From contig CACVBU010000046.1 in NCBI GenBank assembly GCA_902728285.1, positions 1,171,997 to 1,235,996 of the forward strand: a stretch of DNA of 64,000 nt, written 5' to 3'. Shown here in pieces: positions 24,151 through 36,478 of this stretch (positions are counted from its first letter, which is position 1; each line of letters starts with the position of its first letter). Made by a program: the position numbers and the translations under genes. The DNA comes from Clytia hemisphaerica. Its lineage: Eukaryota > Cnidaria > Hydrozoa > Leptothecata > Clytiidae. The notes below the pieces were generated by a model. The model searched no databases, was not told where the DNA came from, and was given only the letters and a program-made list of their open reading frames with translations.

Positions 24151-24586
24151 ATAATTCACAGAGGTTACTTCAATGTTCTAATCAAATGACAGCTTCACAA
24201 TGAATCTTGTGATAGAGGGATACTAGTCATATGATTCAGTAGAAAATTCCCTTGGAAAAATCCCATACTTTCATTTGAAATTCCCCTTTCAACAATACGC
24301 TGAAATTTATGACTTCCCTTTAAAGATACGTTTCGTTGAAAAGATAAAGTTCGTCAAGAGAAATCCTGTTTTCGATAAATTGCAAGTCATTCATAAATTT
24401 TTCGTGTAAAAAATATTTTTCTAGAAAACGAACCGAATGAAATTTTTTGACTATATATATACTAATTTAGGTTATCAAAAATATACAAATAATTTTATAA
24501 ATTGATCTGAAAAAAAAACTAAGTAGCAACTAAACATTTACTTACATACTATAAACCAAAATAAGTTAAAACAAGTTAATAACATA

Positions 24587-25762
24587 TTAAAAATGTTCAC
24601 TGTGTTGAAAACTCTTGAGAAACCCTCGAAGTCGCGACCCAACTAATGATCGTAGCTTTGGGTCTTTCACCGCTAACATTTCCATTATAGATCGATATAC
24701 TGAATCAAAGACACCATGTTCATCGGATGAAACTCCCAAAGCACAAAGTCTACCCACAAAGAGTTCTGGGTAATTCACAGCTATTTTGCAAAAAGTGTCT
24801 TTCAATTCTTGGACTTCCTTCTTTAACTCGATGTTCGTTTTTTTGAGATCTTTTTCATTTTGAAAGAATTCCCTTTCTTCTTCTTTTTTCTTCTTTCGAC
24901 GCTCTTTGGCTCTTTCGTTCCTTATGGCTTTTTTTAGTTGACCATCAGAAATTCCATGATCAGCATGACTGTCAGTGGTACCGGATGAGCAACTTGGACT
25001 TGACGAGTTAGAGTAAGTTGCTGAGCTATATTGAAGAGAAGAAGAGGAGCAAGAATCAGGGCTGTATGGCGAATTTGCATAGTTAGTGATTGGGAAGGAG
25101 AATGTATTTGCTTGCCTTAAAGGAGAAGGTAGTTCATGGGGAATTGACAATGTAGCAACACCAAGACTTAATCGATCATCATCATTTGAGAAAACTTGTA
25201 GTGAAGAAGTTTTAATAGCTTCTTTGTTTCCCTCTTCAACTTGCTCAAGTTTGTATAACTCAGAAAGCAATTGTTCCAGGGTTTCAGAAGATCCATCTGT
25301 ATTTGAGATAAGAAAAATATATGATAAATTAAAAAGCTAAGGCTACAGCCGGAGCCTGTCCCGGTATGGATCTTGATGATAAAACATGGTAAAAATGATA
25401 AGATTAGATAAAAAAAAATAAAATTAGATATCTGTATTTGAGATATCTGTTTCACATGAGTCAGTATCTACAATATAGAAGAGATATCAGTTAATAGTCT
25501 TAAAAATTCGCCTTGCGCAGTGTCCTTGTTTAGTACTTTGAAAGTGTTTTTTTCCGGGAAATTCAATTCTTGGGTACGGCTATCTTCCAAGACATCTTTA
25601 TCAGCTGGTACGTCCTGCGCTGATTCCGGGAACAAATTTTTTAGAGGAAGCCTTGAATACCTCAAAGTCATCCAAAGTAGTATCAGCAATCAACAAGTCA
25701 TCAAAATCAGTGGTCGGATCAAAGTCATAAACTTTCCTAAAGTCGTTTTCTGTTACATCCAT
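24587..25762 (-). pseudogene. bZIP-like tandem copy 1, broken
   Basis: It aligns with the intact copies from the ATG (25760-25762) to the stop but has three lesions. A frameshift lies near 25640-25660 after DDFEVFKA. An insertion of about 119 bp is flanked by a 16-bp direct repeat, ATCTGTATTTGAGATA (25295-25310 and 25430-25445), and brings stop codons. An in-frame deletion removes about 30 codons before QANTFSFP. The C-terminal 227 codons (24587-25270), including the basic region and leucine heptads, remain open, and one lysine codon is missing near the end. A C-terminal fragment could still be made if transcription started internally, but there is no evidence for that. Confidence 0.8.
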
Positions 25763-26407
25763 AATTCAACAAATGTCTTATATTCACGATGCTGTATTTC
25801 TCTGCAATGTGTTTGTTGTCAAATTTATCATACACAAATGTTAGTCCACCAAAAGAAAACCTGGTGTACATGTGTACCCTTGACAAAACAAACTTCATTT
25901 GATCAAAAAGTCAAAACTCAGACGATTTATATATTTAATAAAATTTGGTCTTGCAATAATTTTAGTCTTGCAATATATATTTTCTACTGCATGACTTTGA
26001 CTTTTTTATTTCAATTATCCCAGATTTGAGAGTAATGGATGTCTCAAGGACTTTTAAAACACATCTAGAGCAGCTTATCGGGAATATTTTTGAACATTTT
26101 TGGTTGGAAGATCTTTAAATATTGAAAATTTTTTGTCTTGCTCCAAATCGTGAAAGGTTGTTTCTAGACTTCTTTCGTTGAATTTAAGATATTCAAGGAA
26201 CATAGACATTTCTCGAAACAAATGGTGGAATGTTAAAAATAACAAAAAAAGTCCCTCGCTAAAGTTGAGTTTCGTGTAGATCTGGGAATAACAATTTGTC
26301 TAAGAAACGACAGCAGTGAACAATAGAAATCTAGAGATTGCATCGCTGGGAAGGGTAAAAGTACAGAGGGAATTTGTAAACGCACGTGCTGTTCATTTCC
26401 GAAAAAT

Positions 26408-26555
26408 TACACGGTTATTATAAGAACATGTAAAATTCTTGAAGCCTTCGGATGTCCTTGAGTTTAAGTCTAAAAGAAAAGTGTTCTTAAAATATTCTTA
26501 ACTTGTTCTTAGTATTATGGCCATCGAAGCTTTATGTTCTCATAAAAAAGGTGTA
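26408..26555. mobile_element. ATAAGAACA MITE, copy in tandem unit 1
   Basis: The left end is ACACGGTTATTATAAGAACA and the right end is TGTTCTCATAAAAAAGGTGT, imperfect inverted copies. Inside are AGCCTTCGGATGTCCTTGAG and TATGGCCATCGAAGC. Near-identical copies occupy the same place in units 2, 3 and 4, so it was inserted before the array expanded. Confidence 0.7.
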
Positions 26556-26599
26556 TGTATTCAGACAAATACTGAAGAAAACCATACAGGATAGCGATA

Positions 26600-28800
26600 T
26601 CTAATAAAAACAGGGATGATGGCATATGGTTGATTGAAACAGGGGGAGGGTGCATTTTCATTGAAACAGGGGAGTTTATGAATCATTGAAACATGGACTC
26701 TATGATTCATTGAAACAGGGGTGTTTATGATTCATTGAAACAAGGGAGTTTATGATTCAATGAAACAGGGGTGTATGGTTTATTGAAACAGGAGTGTTTA
26801 TGATTCATTGAAACAGGGGTGTTTATGATTCATTTAAACAGGGGTGTGTGGTTCAATGAAACAGGGGAGTTTATGATTCATTGAAACAGGGGAGCTTATG
26901 ATTCATTGAAACAGGTGTGTGGTTCAATGAAACAGGGGAGTTTATGATTTAATGAAACAGGGGTGTATGGTTTATTAAAACAAGGGAGTTTATGATTCAT
27001 TGAAACAGGGGGTGCATTTTCATTGAAACAGGGGAGTTTATGATTCATTTAAACACTCAGGGGGTGTATTTTCATTGAAACAGGGGAGTAAATGGTTCAA
27101 TAAAACAAGAGAGTTTATGATTCATTGAACAGGGGAGTTTGATTCATTGAAACAAGGGAGTTTATGATTCATTGAAACAGGGAATTTTATGATTCATCGA
27201 AACAGGGGATTTTATGATTCATTGAAACAGGGAATTTTATGATTCATCGAAACAGGGGATTTTATGATTCATCGAAACAGGGGGGTAAATGGTTCAATAA
27301 AACAGAAGGGTTTATGATTCATTGAAACAAGGGAGTTTGATTCAATGAAACAAGGGAGTTTATGATTCATTGAACAGGGGAGTTTGATTCATTGAAACAA
27401 GGGAGTTTATGATTCATTGAAACAGGGGATTTTATGATTCATCGAAACAGGGGATTTTATGATTCATCGAAACAGGGGAGTTTATGATTCATTGAAACAG
27501 GGGAGTCTATGATTCATTTAAACAAGGGAGTTTGATTTATTGAAACAAGGGAGTTTATGATTCAATGAAACAAGGGAGTTTATGATTCAATGAAACAAGG
27601 GAGTTAATGATTCAATGAAACAAGGGAGTTTATGATTCAATGAAACAATGGAGTTTATGATTCAATGAAACAAGGGAGTTTGATTCATTGAAACAAAGAA
27701 GTTTATGATTCAATGAAACAAGGGAGTTTATGATTCAATGAAACAAGGGTGTTTATGATTCAATGAAACAAGGGTGTTTATGATTCAATGAAACAAGGGA
27801 GTTTATGATTCATTGAAACAAGGGAGTTTATGATTCAATAAAACAAGGGAGTTTATGATTCATTGAACAGAGGAGTTTGATTCATTGAAACAGGGGATTT
27901 TATGATTCATCGAAACAGGGGAGTTTATGATTCATTTAAACAAGGGAGTTTGGTTCAATGAAACAAGGGAGTTTATGATTCAATGAAACAAGGGAGTTTA
28001 TGATTCATTGAAACAGGGGTGTATGGTTCATTGAAACTGGAGAGTGTATGATTTACTGAAACATCGGACTAAACGGTTTAGCGAAACAGGAATGTATGAT
28101 TTACCGAAGAAGGGATGTAAGATTCACTGAAACAGGGATGTGTGGTTCATGGTAACAGGGGAGCATATGGTTCACTGAGACCTGGGTGTTTGGTTAACTG
28201 AAACAGATACGTATTGCTTAATGAAATAGGGGTGTATCATTCATTGGAACAGGGGTTTATAATCTCATTAAAACAGGGGAGTTTCGTTCATAGAAACGGG
28301 GGTGTATGATTCATTGAAACAGAGTAGCATATGGTTGACTTTGACATGCGTGTATGGTTCACTCAGCATTTTATGGTCGTCGAACAAGGCGCGCGTCTTA
28401 ATTATTGCATAAATTACATAAATCAGGCCTTCAAAGGCTGTCGCCTTGAGCGCAACAAGAGTTGAAACTTTTTAACTTTTTTCGCTAGGCTGTGCGGCTT
28501 CCCTATTGTTCTTTTTTAAATAGCCAATCAGAAGAGACATTTAACTCTCTTGTTCCGTGTGCAAAAAGATATCAGCAATAGAAAAAAGAAAAAATGTGCA
28601 GCATATCTCCCCTTTATTTTGGATCAGTGGAATGGGAAAAGCGTTCAGCGACCAAAGCGCCCAAGCTGTGCGCCTTGTTCGCCGACCATAAAATGCTGAG
28701 TGGGTAGCGGCAGCCTTAACTGGAAATGGGATGTACAATTTATTGATACAAGGGTGTATAATACGCTGAAACAAGGGATGGGGTTCAATGAAACATGAGT
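26600..28800. repeat. Satellite B array 1 (about 25-bp unit)
   Basis: The typical unit is GGGAGTTTATGATTCATTGAAACAA or a close variant (TTCAATG, TTCATCG, GGGGATTTT). It contains dozens of units and decays at its right side into longer degenerate blocks (28060-28800) that recur almost unchanged in the other three arrays. It lies between the 5' flank of bZIP copy 1 and the 3' flank of copy 2. A separate element interrupts it at 28360-28715. TGATTCA recurs in most units. Confidence 0.9.
28360..28715. mobile_element. MITE inserted within satellite B array 1
   Basis: The left end CACTCAGCATTTTATGGTCG and the inverted sequence CGACCATAAAATGCTGAGTG (ending 28702) form the terminal repeats; pairing extends to GCGCCTTGTTCG. 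The other three arrays have an uninterrupted GGTTAACTGG at the matching place, so they show the empty site. Relative to them, this copy has GGTT on the left and TTAACTGG on the right, plus 13 unpaired bases at the right end. No coding capacity. Confidence 0.8.
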
Positions 28801-29251
28801 GCGTGCTTAACTGAAAAGAGACAATGTTCTTATTAATGACAACTTTACAATGAAGCTTGATTAACGGATGTTACACAGACACCCAGCTGATCAATTGGAA
28901 TAATTTTTAGTCATAGGATCCAGAAGAAAATTCCCTTGGAAAAATCCCAAATGTTTCATTTGAAATTCCCCTTTCAACAATAAGCTGAAATTTGTGACTT
29001 CCCTTTAAAGATACGTTTCTTTGAAAAAAGAAATCCTCTTGAATTGGAAAATCACTCATACCTTTTTCATGTAAAAAATCTTTTTTTAGAAAACGAACCG
29101 AATGAAATTTCTTGGCTATATACAAACTAATTTAGGTTATCAAAAATATACAAATAATTTCATATATTGATCTGAAAAAAAAAACAAGATAGCAAGCAAC
29201 TAAAAAAAATTACAAACTATAAACAATGAGCCGGAACAAGTTAATAACATA

Positions 29252-30376
29252 TTAAAAATGTTCACTTTTGTGTTGAAAACTCTTGAGAAACCCTCGAAGT
29301 CGCGATCCAACTAATGATCGTAGCTTTGGGTCTTTCACCGCTAACATGTCCATTATAGATCGATATACTGAATCAAGGACACCATGTTCATCGGATGAAA
29401 CTCCTAAAGCACAAAGTCTACCCGCAAAGAGTTCTGGGTAATTCACAGCTATATGACAAAAAGTGTCTTTCAATTCTTGGACTTCCTTCTTTAACTCGAT
29501 GTTCGTTTTGTCGAGATCTTTTTCATTTTGAAAGAATTCCCTTTCTTCTTCTTTTTTCTTCTTTCGACGCTCTTTGGCTCTTTCGTTCCTTATGGCTTTC
29601 TTTAGTTGACCATCAGAAATTCCATGATCAGCATGACTGTCAGTGGTACCGGATGAGCAACTTGGACTTGACGAGTTAGAGTAAGTTGCTGAGCTATATT
29701 GAAGAGAAGAAGAGGAGCAAGAATCAGGGCTGTATGGCGAATTTGCATAGTTAGTGATTGGGAAGGAGAACGTATTTGCTTGTTGGCAGGATAGGAAATC
29801 TCCAATAGTGGTCGTTGACATGTCACTCAATCTTGGTTTCTTCGCAACAGGGTAATAATCTTCAGCTAGCCTTAAAGGAGAAGGTAGTTCATGGGGAATT
29901 GACAATTTAGCAACACCAAGACTTAATCCATCATCATCGTTTGAGAAAACTTGTTGTGAAGAAGTTTTAATAGCTTCTTTGTTTCCCTCTTCAACTTGCT
30001 CAAGTTTGTATAACTCAGAAAGCAATTGTTCCAGGGCTTCAGAAAACCCATTTATATTTGAAATATCTGTTTCACATGAGTCAGTATCTACAATAGAAGA
30101 GATATCAGTTGATAGTCCTAAAAAGTCACCTTGCGCAGTGTCCTTGTTTAGTTCTTTGGAAGTGTTTGCTTCCAGGAAATTAAATTCTTGGGTACGGCTA
30201 TCTTCCAAGGCATCTTTATCAGCTGGAACGTCCCACGTTGATTCAGTAATCAAATTTTCAACCGAAGGCTTGAATACCTCAAATTCATCCAAGGTCGTAT
30301 CACCAATCAACAAGTCATCAAAATCGGTTTCATCAAAGTCATAAACTTTCATAAAGTCGTTTTCTGTTACATCCAT
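29252..30376 (-). CDS. bZIP-like protein, tandem copy 2
   Basis: Intronless ORF of 374 residues from ATG (30374-30376). Order: acidic N-terminus (1-160, rich in D/E and phenylalanine, like an activation domain); PVAKKPRLS (176-184), a possible nuclear signal; a serine-rich stretch (203-246); a basic region AIRNERAKERRKKKKEEERE (261-280); and leucine heptads at F281, L288, L295, L302 and I309. A conserved helical C-terminus follows (310-374: FAGRLCALG, DSVYRSIMDMLAV, GSRLRGFLKSF). This is the layout of a C/EBP- or ATF-type nuclear transcription factor, but the fork between N264 and the first heptad position is one residue shorter than canonical and K272 replaces the usual arginine, so DNA binding is inferred, not certain. 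Copies 1 and 3 are its closest relatives here. Confidence 0.75.
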   Translation of the reverse strand: MDVTENDFMKVYDFDETDFDDLLIGDTTLDEFEVFKPSVENLITESTWDVPADKDALEDSRTQEFNFLEANTSKELNKDTAQGDFLGLSTDISSIVDTDSCETDISNINGFSEALEQLLSELYKLEQVEEGNKEAIKTSSQQVFSNDDDGLSLGVAKLSIPHELPSPLRLAEDYYPVAKKPRLSDMSTTTIGDFLSCQQANTFSFPITNYANSPYSPDSCSSSSLQYSSATYSNSSSPSCSSGTTDSHADHGISDGQLKKAIRNERAKERRKKKKEEEREFFQNEKDLDKTNIELKKEVQELKDTFCHIAVNYPELFAGRLCALGVSSDEHGVLDSVYRSIMDMLAVKDPKLRSLVGSRLRGFLKSFQHKSEHF

Positions 30377-31002
30377 AACTCAACAAATGTCTTATATTTA
30401 CGATGCTGTATTTCTCTGCAATTTGTTTGTTGTCAAATTTATCATACACAAATGTTAGTCCACCAAAAGAAAACCTGGTGTACATATGTACCGACTCCTT
30501 GACAAAACAAACTTCATTTGATCAAAAAGTCAAAACAAAATGATTTATTCATTTAATAAAACTTGGTCTTGCAATAATTTTAGTCTTGCAATATATATTT
30601 TCTATTGCATGACTTTGACTTTTTCATTCTGACTATCCCAGATTTGAGAGTAATGGATGTCTTAAACTACAGAGCAGCTTTTTGGGAATACTTTTCAAGA
30701 TTTTTGGTTGGAAGATTTTTAAATATTGAAAAAATTTTTGTCTTGCTCCAAATCGTGAAACGTTGTTTGTAGACCTTTTTCATTGAATTTAAGATATTCA
30801 TGGAACACAGACATTTCTCGAAACAAACGGTGGGATGTTAAAAACAACGAAAAAAGTCCCTGAGTTTCGTGTAGATCTGGGAATAATAATTTGTCTAAGA
30901 AATGACAGCAGTGAACAATAGAAATCTAGAGATTGCATCGCTGGGAAGGGTTAAGTACAGAGGGAATTTGTAAACGCACGTGCTGTTCATTTCCGAAAAA
31001 TT

Positions 31003-31149
31003 ACACGGTTATTATAAGAACATCCAGAATACTTGAAGCCTTCGGATGTTCTTGAGTTTAAGCCTAAAAGAAAAGTGTTCTTAAAATATTCTTAACTTGT
31101 TCTTAGTATTATGGCCATCGAAGCTTTATGTTTTCATAAAAAAGGTGTA
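31003..31149. mobile_element. ATAAGAACA MITE, copy in tandem unit 2
   Basis: Same ends and interior as the copy at 26408: it starts ACACGGTTATTATAAGAACA and ends CATAAAAAAGGTGTA. It sits about 630 bp upstream of the copy 2 start codon, at the matching place in the unit. Confidence 0.7.
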
Positions 31150-31199
31150 TATATTCAGACAAATACTGAAGAAAACCATACAGGATGGCGATATCTAAT

Positions 31200-32955
31200 A
31201 AAAACAGGGATGATGGCATATGGTTCATTGAAACAGGGGGAGGGTGCATTTTCATTGAAACAGGGGAGTTTATGAATCATTGAAACATGGACTCTATGAT
31301 TCATGAAACAGGGTGTTTATGATTCAAAACAAGGGGTTTGGTTTATTGAAACAGGAGTGTTTATGATTCATTGAAACAGGGGAGTTTATGATTCATTGAA
31401 ACAGGGGTGTTTATGATTCATTTAAACACGGGTGTGTGGTTCAATGAAACAGGGGAGTTTATGATTCATTTAAACACACAAGGGGTGCATTTTCATTGAA
31501 ACAGGGGAGTAAATGGTTCAATAAAACAGGGGAGTTTATGATTCATTGAAACAAGGGAGTTTGATTCAATGAAACAAGGGAGTTTATGATTCATTGAACA
31601 GGGGAGTTTGATTCATTGAAACAAGGGAGTTTATTATTCATTGAAACAGGGAATTTTATGATTCATCAAAACAGGGGATTTTATGATTCATCGAAACAGG
31701 GGAGTAAATGGTTCAATAAAACAGGGGAGTTTGATTCATTTAAACACACAGGGGGTGCATTTTCATTGAAACAGGGGAGTAAATGGTTCAATAAAACAGG
31801 GGAGTTTATGATTCATTGAAACAAGGGAGTTTGATTCAATGAAACAAGGGAGTTTATAATTCATTGAACAGGGGAGTTTGATTCATTGAAACAAGGGAGT
31901 TTATTATTCATTGAAACAGGGAATTTTATGATTCATCAAAACAGGGGATTTTATGATTCATCGAAACAGGGGAGTAAATGGTTCAATAAAACAGGGGAGT
32001 TTGATTCATTGAAACAAGGGAGTTTATGATTCAATGAAACAAGGGAGTTTATGATTCATTGAACAGGGGAGTTTGATTCATTGAAACAAGGGAGTTTATG
32101 ATTCATTGAAATAGGGGATTTTATGATCCATCGAAACAGGGGATTTTATGATTCATCGAAACAGGGGAGTTTATGATTCATCGAAACAGGGGAGTCTATG
32201 ATTCATTTAAACAAGGGAGTTTGATTCATTGAAACAAGGGAGTTTATGATTCAATGAAACAAGGGAGTTAATGATTCAATGAAACAAGGGAGTTTATGAT
32301 TCAATGAAACAATGGAGTTTATGATTCAATGAAACAAGGGAGTTTGATTCATTGAAACAAAGAAGTTTACGATTCAATGAAACAAGGGAGTTAATGATTC
32401 AATGAAACAAGGGAGTTTATGATTCAATGAAACAAGGGTGTTTATGATTTAATGAAACAAGGGAGTTTATGATTCATTGAAACAAGGGAGTTTATGATTC
32501 ATTGAAACAGGGGTGTATGATTTATTGAAACTGGAGAGTGTATGATTTACTGAAACGTCGGACTAAACGGTTTAGCGAAACAGGAATGTATGATTTACTG
32601 AAGAAGGGATGTAAGATTCACTGAAACAGGGATGTGTGGTTCATGGAAACAGGGGAGCATATGGTTCACTGAGACCTGGGTGTTTGGTTAACTGAAACAG
32701 AGATGTATTGCTTAATGAAATAGGGGTGTATCATTCATTGGAACAGGGGTTTATAATCTCATTAAAACAGGGGAGTTTCGTTCATAGAAACGGGGGTGTA
32801 TGATTCATTGAAACAGAGTAGCATATGGTTGACTTTGACATGTGTGTATGGTTAACTGGAAACGGGATGTACAATTTATTGAAACAGGGGTGTATAATTC
32901 GCTGAAACAAGGGATGGGGTTCTAGGAAACATGAGTGCGTGCTTCACTGAAAAGA
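31200..32955. repeat. Satellite B array 2
   Basis: Same 25-bp unit as array 1, between bZIP copies 2 and 3. A block of about 230 bp is internally duplicated: 31505-31735 and 31775-32005 share the same order of variants (GGAGTAAATGGTTCAATAAA, then GGGAATTTTATGATTCATCA). The right-hand degenerate part (32500-32955) matches array 1 without its inserted element. A 67-codon ORF here is translated repeat. Confidence 0.9.
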
Positions 32956-33386
32956 GACAATGTTCTTATTAATGACAACTTTACAATGAAGCTTGATTAA
33001 CGGATGTTACACAGACACCCAGCTGATCAATTGGAATAATTTTTAGTCATAGGTTCCAGAAGAAAATTCCCTTGGAAAAATCCCAAATGTTTCATTTGAA
33101 ATTCCCCTTTCAACAATAAGCTAAAATTTGTGACTTCCCCTTAAAGATACGTTTCTTTGAAAAAAGAAATCCTCTTGAATTGGAAAATCACTCATACCTT
33201 TTTCATGTAAAAAATATTTTTTTAGAAAATGAACCGAATGAAATTTCTTGACTATATACAAATTAATTTAGGTTATCAAAAATATACAAATAAATTCATA
33301 TATTGATCTGAAAAAAAAATAAGATAGCAAGCAACTAAAAAAATTTACAAACTATAAACAATGAGCCGGAACAAGTTAATAACATA

Positions 33387-34514
33387 TTAAAAATGTTCAC
33401 TTTTGTGTTGAAAACTCTTGAGAAACCCTCGAAGTCGCGATCCAACTAATGATTGTAGCTTTGGGTCTTTCACCGCTAACATGTCCATTATAGATCGATA
33501 TACTGAATCAAGGACACCATGTTCATCGGATGAAACTCCTAAAGCACAAAGTCTACCCGCAAAGAGTTCTGGGTAATTCACAGCTATTTGACAAAAACTG
33601 TCTTTCAATTCTTGGACTTCCTTCTTTAACTCGATGTTCGTTTTGTCGAGATCATTTTCATTTTGAAAGAATTCCCTTTCTTTTTCTTTTTTCTTCTTTC
33701 GACGCTCTTTGGCTCTTTCGTTCCTTATGGCCTTTTTTAGTTGACCATCAGAGATTCCATGATCAGGAAGACTATCAGTGGTACTGGATGAGCAAATTGG
33801 ACTTGACGTGTTAGAGTAAGTTGCTGAGCTATATTGAAGAGAAGAAGAGGAGTAAGAATCAGGGCTGTATGGCGAATTTGCATAGTTAGTGATTGGGAAG
33901 GAGAATGTATTTGCTTGTTCGCAGGATTGGAGATCTCCAATAGTGGTCGTTGACATGTCACTCAATCTTGATTTCTTCGCAACAGGGTAATAATCCTCAG
34001 CTAGCCTTGAGGGAGAAGGGTGTTCATGGGGAATTGACAATGTATCAACACCAAGACTTATTCGATCATCCTCATTTGAGAAAACTTGTTGTGAAGTAGT
34101 TTTAATAGCTCCTTTGTTTCCCTCTTCAACTTGCTCAAGTTTGTATAACTCAGAAAGCAATTGTTCCAGGGCTTCAGAAAATCCATGTATATTTGAAAAA
34201 TCTGTTTCACATGAGTCAGTCTCTACAAAAGAAGAGATATCAGTTGATAGTCTTAAAAAGTCACCTTGCGCAGTGTCCTTGTTTAGTTCTTTGAAAGTGT
34301 TTGCTTCCGGGAAATTCAATTCTTGGGTACGGCTATTTTCCAAGGCATCTTTATCAGCTGGAACGTCCCACGTTAATTCAGTAATCAAATTTTCAATAGA
34401 AGGCTTGAATACCTCAAAGTCATCCAAGGTCGTATCATCAATCAACAAGTCATCAAAATCGGTTTCATCAAAGTCATAAACTACTTTCATAAAGTCGTTT
34501 TCTGTTACATCCAT
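33387..34514 (-). CDS. bZIP-like protein, tandem copy 3
   Basis: Intronless ORF of 375 residues from ATG (34512-34514). It is very close to copy 2 over its whole length, with an extra valine near the start (FMKVVYDFD). The basic region is AIRNERAKERRKKKKEKERE, the heptad leucines match, and the C-terminal helical region (FAGRLCALG, DSVYRSIMDMLAV) is retained. Differences from copy 2 are mostly scattered substitutions, for example SICSSSTTDSLPDHG-type changes in the serine-rich region, with no stops or frameshifts. It is therefore probably functional. Upstream and downstream flanks are shared with the other copies, so regulation is probably shared too. Confidence 0.75.
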   Translation of the reverse strand: MDVTENDFMKVVYDFDETDFDDLLIDDTTLDDFEVFKPSIENLITELTWDVPADKDALENSRTQELNFPEANTFKELNKDTAQGDFLRLSTDISSFVETDSCETDFSNIHGFSEALEQLLSELYKLEQVEEGNKGAIKTTSQQVFSNEDDRISLGVDTLSIPHEHPSPSRLAEDYYPVAKKSRLSDMSTTTIGDLQSCEQANTFSFPITNYANSPYSPDSYSSSSLQYSSATYSNTSSPICSSSTTDSLPDHGISDGQLKKAIRNERAKERRKKKKEKEREFFQNENDLDKTNIELKKEVQELKDSFCQIAVNYPELFAGRLCALGVSSDEHGVLDSVYRSIMDMLAVKDPKLQSLVGSRLRGFLKSFQHKSEHF

Positions 34515-35164
34515 AACTCAACAAATGTCTTATATTTACTATGCTGTATTTCTCTGCAATTTATTTGTTGTCAAATTTATCATACACAAATGTTAGTCTA
34601 CCAAAAGAAAACCTGGTGTACATGTGTACCGACTCCTTGACAAAACAAACTTCATTTGATCAAAAAGTCAAAAAAACTCAAACGGTTTATACATTTAATA
34701 AAACTTGGTCTTGCAATAATTTTAGTCTTGCAATATATATTTTCTACTGCATGACTTTGACTTTTTTTTCATTCTGACTATCCCAGATTTGAGAGTAATG
34801 AATGTCTCAAGGACTTTTAAAACACATCTAGAGCAGCTTTTCGGACATATTTTTGAACATTTTTGGTTGGAAGATCTTTAAATATTGAAAAATTTTTGTC
34901 TTGCTCCAAATCGTGAAAGGTTTGTGTTCTCGACCCTTTTTCATTGAATTTAAGATATTCAAGGAAAATAGACATTTCTCGAAACAAACGGTGGAATGTT
35001 AAAAACAACGAAAAAAGTCCCTGAGTTTCGTGTAGATCTGGGAATAACAATTTGTCTAAGAAATGACAGTAGTGAACAATAGAAATCTAGAGATTGCATC
35101 GCTGGGAAGGGTAAAAGTACAGAGGGGATTTGTAAACGCACGTGCTGTTCATTTCCGAAAAATT

Positions 35165-35312
35165 ACACGGTTTTTATAAGAACATCCAGAATACTTGAAG
35201 CCTTCGGATGTTCTTGAGTTTAAGCCTAAAATAAAAGTGTTCTTAAAATATTCTTAACTTGTTCTTAGTATTATGGCCATCGAAGCTTTATGTTCTCATA
35301 AAAAAGGTGTAT
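35165..35312. mobile_element. ATAAGAACA MITE, copy in tandem unit 3
   Basis: It begins ACACGGTTTTTATAAGAACA and ends CATAAAAAAGGTGTA. The interior matches the other unit copies. It lies at the same distance upstream of copy 3 as in the other units. Confidence 0.7.
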
Positions 35313-35369
35313 ATATATTCAGACAAATACTGAAGAAAACCATACAGGGTAGCGGTATCTAATAAAAAC

Positions 35370-36478
35370 ATGGATGATGGGATATGGTTCAATGAAACAG
35401 GGGAGTTTATGAATCATTGAAACATGGAGTCTATGATTCATTGAAACAGGGGTGTTTATGATTCATTGAAACAAGGGAGTTTATGATTCAATGAAACAGG
35501 GGTGTATGGTTTATTGAAACAGGAGTGTTTATGATTCATTGGAACAGGGGTGTTTATGATTCATTGAAACAGGGGAGCTCATGATTCATTGAAACAGGGG
35601 TGTGTGGTTCAATGAAACAGGGGAGTTTATGATTCAATGACAAAGGGGTATATGGTTTATTGAAACAAGAAAGTTTATGATTCATTGAACAGGGGAGCTT
35701 ATGATTCAATGAAACAGGGGAGTTTATGATTCAATGAAACAGGGAAGTTTATGATTCAATGAAGCAGGGGAGTTTATGATTCAATGAAACTGGGGAGTTT
35801 ATGATTCATTTAAACAAGGGAGTTTGATTCATTGAACAGGGGTGTTTGATTCATTGAAAAAAGGGAGTTTATGATTCATTGAAACAGGGGATTTTATGAT
35901 TCATCGAAACAGGGGAGTTTATGATTCATTTAAACAAGGGAGTTTGATTCAATGAAACAAGGGAGTTTATGATTCAATGAAAAAAGGGAGTTTATGATTC
36001 ATTGAAACAAGGGAGTTTATGATTCATCATTGAAACAGGGGTGTATGGTTCATTGAAACTGGAGAGTGTATGATTTACTGAAGCATCGGACTAAACGGTT
36101 TAGCGAAACAGGAATGTATGATTTACTGAAGAAGGGATGTAAGATTCACTGAAACAGGGATGTGTGGTTCATGGAAACAGGGGAGCATATGGTTCATTGA
36201 GACCTGGGTGTTTGGTTAACTGAAACAGAGATGTATTGCTTAATGAAATAGGTGTGTATCATTCATTGGAACAGGGGTTTATAATTCATTAAAACAGGGG
36301 AGTTTCGTTCATAGAAACGGGGGTGTATGATTCATTGAAACAGAGTAGCATATGGTTGACTTTGACATGTGTGTATGGTTAACTGGAAACGGGATGTACA
36401 ATTTATTGAAATAGGGGTGTATAATACGCTGAAAGGGATGGGGTTCAATGAAACATGAGTGCGTGCTTCACTGAAAAG
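35370..36478. repeat. Satellite B array 3
   Basis: Shorter array of the same 25-bp unit between bZIP copies 3 and 4, with variants GGGGAGCTCATGATTCATTG and GAAGCAGGGGAGTTTATG that it shares with array 4. Its degenerate right part (36050-36478) matches arrays 1, 2 and 4. Confidence 0.9.

Noticed and set aside
29395..30344. Plus-strand ORFs opposite the bZIP genes (also at 33530-34479, 37618-37974, 41003-41371)
   Set aside because: They are serine-rich antisense shadows of the conserved minus-strand genes and have no motif of their own.
31616..31819. 67-codon ORF inside satellite B array 2
   Set aside because: It is a translation of the repeat unit itself, with no independent coding signal.
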